Below are positions 9,601-18,600 of a DNA stretch of 20,294 nucleotides, in pieces. The notes beneath the pieces are model-generated. The model made no database searches. It worked only from the letters and a program-made list of their open reading frames with translations, and had not been told where the DNA came from. Origin of the DNA: JAGOBX01 sp017999075 [NCBI: Candidatus Babelota bacterium] (GTDB taxonomy: Bacteria; JAGOBX01); assembly GCA_017999075.1 (NCBI GenBank), contig JAGOBX010000010.1, positions 1 to 20,294 of the forward strand. The letters run 5' to 3'. The translations under genes and the position numbers were made by a program. Every line of letters starts with the position of its first letter. Positions within the stretch are counted from its first letter, which is position 1.

Positions 9601-12600
9601 AATATATGTGAGCAAATCACTATCAATATCTTCAGAACCATAGCCTGCAGCAATGATATTATCAGAATTTTTAGGTAATTCCGGAGAAATTGAAATTACC
9701 GGATTCGATGGGAGAGAATTTATTATTGAAAATTTAAACGCATTTGTTTTTGCTGTATTTAAAGAAGTTGTAGAATAACTTAAAGTATCAGTTCCATAAA
9801 TATAATTTTTAATTGAACTTTCAATTTCAAAATAATAATTCACATTACATAACCTGTTAAAATAAGGTATAACTGCCTGATAGTATTTTTCATTCCCGGA
9901 TGTGTAAGATAAAACCATTGTCAGCGAATTTTGTGAATTCCAGTTATCTGCTGAATATATAAGTTTTACAGGAGTCCCTGAACCTATATTTATTGTTTTC
10001 AAAATCAATGTTATATTATTATTACTGTAAATTACCGAAGGCTGACGCATTAGCCCTTGACCGCTGACAGGTTCTTGAGAAGGAATATGGGTAACTGTAG
10101 TCATCGTATGTTCTTGAACTCTATAAAATTTTGCTTTCGTCGCATCTATCACGCTGAGAGTTCCAGCCCAATCACTCACAGGATAACCTGCTGTTCCATC
10201 ATAATAATACGGACCAATATCATTAATCCCATAATTTTTTTCCTGATGTCTGCCGTAATAAATAACTCCAACTTTATCTCCTACATTTATTCCAAGCGAT
10301 GTCAGAGGTATTTTGATTTCTCCCCAGTTTCCGTTTACTGAAACTTTATAATCAATTCCATTAACCAAACCTGTTCCTGCGCTCCAATTAGTTCCATTTT
10401 TACCATATAAATAAAAACCGCCAAAATCATTATTGGCGTATGAAATCCATCCTGTTATCCAGTAATCAGGCGAATAATGAATTACTCTTGTTGTACGTTT
10501 TCCTTCCGAATTATCAGATCCCCAAGGATCATGCGATATTCCGTCAGGATAAGTATCAGTAAATAATATAAAACCGTAATTTGCAGATTTTTCCGAACCA
10601 TCAACATCTTTATCATAATGATCCCCTACAGCTTCCCATCCAATATATAAATTGTTCACATCATTCGTAATATACACATCTCGACAAAGTCCTTCAGTTA
10701 ATACCTTTCCATCGTCTGCAGTCAGACTTCCAGGAAGTTTTCCTGCATTTGTTCCATCAATTAAAGGACTATCTCCCCAACCCGGATCTTTTGTAGCATC
10801 TATGGTAGGTGTAAAAGGCAAAGCTATAGTATCAACAGACAATGCTATATTTTCAGTATTTTTGGTATAAATTTTATTATTCCATTCTAATATTGAATTA
10901 ACATCATTGTATTCAAAATATGAAGTCAAATTAATAGAGGTTATACCTCCTGCATCAGAATAAGTTATATTATTCGAATTAGGACTAACTCCCCACAGCC
11001 AGTTGGTTGTTCCATTTACAGCTGTAAATAAAATCCTCATTCTTGACGGATTCCCCAAATCTGTTCTCGGCAATCTGATTTCTACTCCGCCTCCAGAAAC
11101 ATACCTTGCTCCTGAACCCGTAAAATTAGATGTTACCCATGAACCGCTCTCCCACCGCTTCAAATTTACTGCATTAGCACTTGAATTAGTATTATAAATT
11201 AAAACATAATCAGAATTAAAAGGCAGGTTATGCTGAATTCCGTTTATACTGGCAGCAAGATTAATTCCGTTATTAGTAGTATAATAATCAGTATCAATAA
11301 AAATATATACGCTGTCATTGTCAAATACTGTTCCTTTATTCATTCCAAAATAAATGTAATTAGCATCCCATAAAATCCTAAAATCATCAGGTTTTATTAA
11401 TCCGTATGCAGGTAAAACAGAATTTGCAGGCCATTCTCCCCATACAAATTTACCGTCTAAATTTATTGATGCAACAAATTGACGAACATAAAATATTCCG
11501 CTGTCAGACCATTCGCTGGATGAATCAAAAGAATCCCATACTTTTATTCTCCAGCAATAAGTTTCATCGTCCTGCAATATAAAAGGAGTGGAATATTGAT
11601 ATGCATTCATTATTATTGTTGTTTCAAATATAACTGAAGACATAGCTATATTTGTATCAATTTGTATCATTATTTGTTTTTGTCTGTCCCCAGCGTCAGG
11701 GTCTGAAAATGTCCATTGCAATGTATAATTATTATAATCAATTGTTTGATTAGATACAGGCGATATTAAAGCTGGTTTGTTAGGTTTTGAATTACTGAAC
11801 ACCGAATCTTCAAGAACCGGAGTGTCTCCCTGTCTCATATATATATTGAAATATGTTGTATTATAAGAATCTTTTATTACAGCTATTGTATATGTGTCTT
11901 CAAAAAAATATGAAAATTTAACATAACCGTTAACATCGGTCATCATATAAAATGTATCACAACTCGGAGATTTAATTTGAACATAAGCTTCAGAAAAACC
12001 TAAATCTCCGCGTTTTATTCTGAATGAGGCATCACTTATAATTTTGTTATGACCTTTGTGAATTAGTATCATTGCCTGATGCGGCTGTAATGTTAAATTT
12101 AATATTCCTGCTGAAACAGTATAACTTGAAGTATCAACATACGAAGCATCATTTGTCAAAAACACATTTTGAAAAATATCTCCATTAGCAGCAAAACTGC
12201 CCACAGGGATATTTATTGTTTTTTGTTCAGATGCATTGTTATTCCATACGTATAAAACATTCGTTTCACCAGCATTACCTTTTCTGACAAATGCCATAGG
12301 TTCAGAATATTCGCCGTTATACAAATATTCTATTGATCCGGTTCTTAAAGATTTATAATATCTTCTCAGAAATCCCATCAATTTATACATTTTATTTATA
12401 TTTCCGCCGATTGATTCAGTATAATAATTGTTTAAAAAATTTTCATAAGACGCGCGCTGACCTCCATCGTCATAATTCGGCCGGCCTGACGCTGTTCCAT
12501 ACATTCCTATTTCATCGCCGTTATAAACCATTGGAATTTGAGTCCAGGCCCAGCCGAATGTCATAGCTCCGCGGAATGCGCCTACAGCATCTGAATTTAT

Positions 12601-15600
12601 CGAGAAACAATCTGTAAGAAACCTGGATCTGTCGTGATTAGTAAGCCAGTACACCATCTTGGCTCCGCCGAACTCTGTACCGGAATAAGTATAATTAGTC
12701 ACACAAGCATCTTCCAATGTCTTGGCTCCAAACAAATATTGACTATTCCCAACATTAACACGGTTGCCGTATAAAAAATCTGTTCCATTAGTCCATTTTC
12801 TCATAAAATACCGTTTTATTGCGCCTTGATTTTCTTTTTCATTACTGCCCTGCAAGTCTGTCAATGTATGTGCAAATGCTCCGTCAAGTCGTCCTTTAGC
12901 AAGATACCATCTGGATTCCCAAGGTCCGTCATTCCACAAAATTATCTCGCCTATAGTTAAAAATTCAGGATTATGTTTTTTTAATTCTGTGTTGAACCAT
13001 CCCCAGAATCCCGGGGGATCAAACTGGTCTGCATCACGTTCTCCAAAAAAAGTAGCAACATCAAATCTCATACCATCAAGTCCTTTGTCAGACCAGTATT
13101 TTGCCTGTTCTAACAAATATGCATTCAATTCTCCATTTTGATGATTTACCGGAAGTAATCCAAATGATTCATAATTATTATAATACTGGCTTCCAAACCA
13201 GTGTATATCAAACCAGCCTCTATTTATATAATAATCATTATATGAACCATCAATGTTTTTAAATAACGGATGGTTCCAAGACCAGTATGCAGGATGATCA
13301 AGCATTATTTTAATATTATTTTTATGCGCCACTTCTATCAATTCGCTCATTGCAGTCCAGCCGCCAACGCCTTTTCTTACATCAAACAAATCTACAGGGT
13401 CAAATCCGAGCCATCCTGAATTATCTGGAAGAGTCGTGTCAGGTTCATTGCATGGATATATAGGACTCAAATATAAGCAATTTACTCCTAAATTCTGAAA
13501 ATAATTTTCTTTGATTTTTTTTATAATACCTTGTAAATCTCCGCCTGCTGAAGATATGCCTCCTGTTTGTCCCATTGTGTTGTTAGTTTTTTCTCCATCA
13601 ACAAATTGCGGAACTAACACATTATATATTATAGCATCATTAGCCCATGATGTTTTTCCACTCGGATCAAATGATTGAGTTATTGTCAAAGCAATTGTAG
13701 AATCAATTGAATTAAATCCTGATTGGCGGGGTTCAGAATAAGTCAATGTCAAATTTCCTGACGAAGTAAAATATAAAGTGGCTGTATATTCTCCTTTTGA
13801 TAATGTTATTGTAGTAGGATTAACGCTGCCGTTTGAAGAAGACAAACTCAATGTTCCGTTATACCCTGTTAATATTTCTCCTTTTCCATTTTTAGCAGTA
13901 AACTTTATTTTTTCAGGAGAAGTGGAAATCAGTTCCGAACTTACTTGAGCCAATAATAAATCATTTGAACTGTTGAATACTGCTGTATCCGTCAATTCAT
14001 TAAATACATAAAAATCCGTTATGGTTAGAGGACTTGAAACAGATAAGTCTCCTATACTGTTTGTAGCGGGAAAAGCCCTCCATACATAACTGCTCGTTCC
14101 ATTATTAAATATTACAGCCATTCCTATATTAACCTGATTGGAACTTGATAATATAATTGTTTTTGGAATTCTTAACAAAGATTCAGTTGTTCCTGCATAA
14201 TATAAACATGTATCTATATTTATTGCTCCTGACAGATTATAATTAGCATCAACTTTATCTAACAATAATTTACGATTAATGCCTCTAAATGATACTGCGG
14301 CTTCAGGTAAAAATGCTCCATTAAATCTTAAATTGTAATATGGAGTCAATAGGCAATTTGCGCCAGAAGCAGAACCAGGCGTATTGTCAAAAATTATAAA
14401 TATACTGTCAGTAGACATATCAACGCCTTTAAAACCGAAATAAAAATATGAATTATCCCAATCAACATATAATTTATGGGTATTAGTTGAATTATATTCA
14501 ACCAAATTATTTTCTGAAAATTCAGATAAATTTCCTGATAAAATATTTATTTCATCATAATAAATATAAAATGTGCCGGCATCAGATATCATACCGTTTT
14601 CATTTTTGATATAAACAAATATTTTGTTGTTACCAGTAACAAATGTAAATCCTGACGGAATCTGCCAGTTTGTCGAATAATAAGGATATGATACATTGGC
14701 GAAAATATATTTCGTATCAGTTCCAGTTTCATTAGTAATCCATGCATCAGTAATTTTTGAACTTGTATCGTAAAAATCTATATTTATTATATTTCCCATA
14801 TCTGCCTGCGAAGAATGAAACACATAACTATCATCATTTACTATTATATACGGTTTACTTATTCCTTTATAAAAAGTATATGTTAATGTCTTCAAAATTC
14901 CCGAATCATTGTAAACATGAAAAATAATATAATGCTGTATTGGAGCGTCTGCAATATTATTCCACGAATCTGCCGTAAAATTAAATTGAACATTCAATAT
15001 TGTATCATTTGAATTCTGAAATAAATAATTTGCATTTCCTTGAATTACAGTAGTATCTATCAATAAAAAACAAGAATCTAAGCCTGATGTGGCTTCACAG
15101 TTTAATGTCAAATTCCAAATATATGTATCATATCCTGAACCTGATGTCTTGCCTGTAGTCGAAACATTAAAAACTTCTCCTCCTATACGTACTTCTGTTT
15201 CTCCAAAAATATTATTATCTGATAATGACCTTACAGCCGCTTTGTAATATCCGGGTTCTCCTGATAATATATATGTTTGTATAGAACCTGTATTCGAATT
15301 CGTTATTGAACCTATAGACTTTGATAATTGAACATATGGGGTCAAAGTTATATTTATGCTGTCAGTAACATTATTTATTAGCCTGTTAAACCCGTCTTTT
15401 GATGAATATGATACTGTAAAAGTTTCATTAGTTTGAAAAAATGAAGGGCTAACCGAAACATCATATTTATAGTGTTTAGCGTAATCAGGAGAAATTGTAT
15501 CGCTTAAATTCGGATAATAATAATAATTAGTTAATGTCACTGAATTATCTGTGTTCGGAGCCGGATTTTGTTTTGGAAAAGAATTGAAAATATTTTTTCC

Positions 15601-18600
15601 AGTTTCCCATTGATGAATAACCACAACAGCCATGGTGTCAGGTTTCCCATAAAATTGATCCCAGCCAATTCTATATTCTGTATTCGAATTTCCAGACCAT
15701 CCTCCATATAATTCCATATTCAGATAAGCCTGAGCCTGCCACACAGTACCATTAAATGCATGAAATTCAAAACCTCCATTTGCCATTGTTCCATTTTCAA
15801 AACATAATACAAACTGAGATTTTACAGGCAAAATATGTGTTCCATATCCGCTCCAGTCTATTGTGGAATTTGTAGCAGAAGGAACAGGATTTGACGTTGA
15901 AAAATATACAAAAACATCTGCTCCTCCAGCATCAGAGGTTAATTCTGTATTGGAATATCCTAAATATAATGAAGTATCGTCCCATGTTAAATAGAAACCT
16001 TTGCTGTTTCGCGTTTCTATCAATTCATCAGTTTGCCAGTCTGAAAGTGAACCATCAACGGTTATTGCTTCTTTCTTTACTGTTATATAATTTGAAACAT
16101 AGTTTCCCGCATAATTTTCACATCTTATCTCAATAAAATTTTCCGAATTATCAGATAAGCTTTCATAACCCTGAGTTATAAACCAGTCAGCAGTATAACT
16201 TGACGATGCGCCCTCAAATACAGTAAACCAGTTTGAACCGATTCTGTATTTTATTTTTTTTATCAAACTCGATGTGTCGCTAAAATCAACATTGATTTTT
16301 ACTGAATTAGATTTCATTACATAATATGAATCATTCAATATTATCATTGGAACATTAGTGTCATATACAACATATATAACTCCTGTATTGACTCCATTCC
16401 CAACTTTTACAGTGTTATTTTTTACAGACAAATTTAAAATATATGACCAGGTATCATTTCCATCTGAATCTTTATTTACAAGAGTTTCATTCAATAAAAT
16501 ATATACACTGTCTCCAGTTTTATTAACTCCAGTTATAACTAAATTCGAAACACTCACGTAAGAAGTTTCATTGTTGTTAACAGGCGATACTATTGTAGGA
16601 GTATCTTGAGTCTGTATATAATAACTGAATGGGATAACATCTAATTCACTTGTTTTCCTTCCATTTAAACCAAGATACGTCGCAGGTTTTGAGTCCTGAA
16701 CTATTTTAAAAATATATTTAATAGTTAATCCTGATACTTTCGGAGTCATATAACCAATCCAAACATCAGAGTTAACAAGCCCGGTATCTCCTTCCCAAAC
16801 AAAAGAAATATTCGAACTTGAAGTTGTAGGAAACGTCCCGTCAGTAGTGTAATATGCAGTAATATTCCCGCCAGATTGTTTATTGGTAATCAATCTTAAA
16901 GATACGTAATCCGAATATGATATTGCCGGATACGGATAAATATACGGCTTAGTTCCATCGTTGTATCCTGAAACATTTTGATTTTGAATATGAACAGCAT
17001 TAATCATTTTTCCTGTCTGAGGAGAAACAGTATCAGCAAAATTTTCAAAATAATAATAATCTGTTAATGTAACATTAGTCAAACCTGACGCTGGATTTCC
17101 GGACGGATAAGAATTATATATATTGCTTGAACCATCGTATTGATGTATTGCTGTTACCTTCATCCATGATGGTTTACCTCCGATTGAACTCCAATTTATT
17201 CTGAATTCAGTAACTTTGTTTCCTGCCCAGCCCCCATATATTTCGGCATTTACAGAATTTCCAGCAGCTTGCCATGTTCCGTTTATATTTTTTTGAAACC
17301 TGTCATTAACCCAGTCCCCATCTTCAGCACATAAAACATAATTTGCTCCAAATGGCAATGTATGAGTTCCACCACCACCCCAATTTATTGTTGTTCTGCT
17401 GCTGTCATTTTGAGAGGAAGTTGATACCTGTAAATATACAAACAAATCCGCGGTTCCTAAATCAACATCAGTTCCCGAATATGCTAAATATAAAGAAGTA
17501 TCATCCCATGCAACATAAAATGAATTATTCAATCTCGTTTCCAGCAATTCATCTGTCTGAAAATCAGTTACAGAACCATTTACATATATAGTCTCAACCG
17601 CTACATTAATTGCAGCTGAAGAATAATTAGAATAATTATCTATTGCTGTTACAAACAATTTATTATTACCGCGCTGTAAATACTGAAAAATCGATGAACC
17701 AATCTCCCAGTTTGCTGTATATGTTGTTCCTATTGAACTTAATACAGATTCAGTGTTTGTCCCGTTTGACAAATATACAGTTTCTATTCCCGTATTATCA
17801 GTAAAATCTATATCTATCAATTTTCCATATACTGACGAACTAATAGATTTTATTGTATAACTGTCATCGTTGACTGTTATTACTGGAGGCTGGTTGTCAG
17901 CCGAAGTTATTATAAATGTGTCTACTGACGAATATGATCCCCAGTTTCCAAACACATCTTTACCTCTTATTTTTATATACCATGTATCTTGACTTAAATA
18001 TCCTGTGTCCGGTATTGTAAGAGCAGATACTGTGCTGTAATACGTATCCGCATTTGAAAAGCCTGAATTTGTATCTATTAGTATTTCATATAAACTTATT
18101 CCGAATGAATCTGTAAAATCACTGAAATCAATTGCAGGAGTGCTGTCAACCATATCCATTATGTTTACGGACGATGGCATTGGCCCCATTGTATCGCTGA
18201 ACACATAAATTTTTGATGTTTCAGAATATGTTGATGTACTGGAATTATATTGTAAAACCGAAATCGTGTTCGTGTTGTTTGCAATCAAATTGTTTACTGA
18301 CAAACTCCATGCCGTATTCCCATCAGTATCACTGCTGACCTGTACTCCGTTCAAATATAAATATACTGTGCATCCGTTTGTATTTGTTCCTGTTAATGTT
18401 ACTGATGACGAAGACGTATCGTACCCGTTGTTTTCCGACACAGGATTTACTACTGTTACTTTTGGTAAAGATGTCACTTCATATTTAAAATCATCCAGAT
18501 TATTTTCATTATCTGCTACTACCCAATTCCCGTAATTTACAGCGTTTCCCACAAAACCGCCCAATGTTCTTCCTGACAAATATACTGTGTTCCCTCCATC

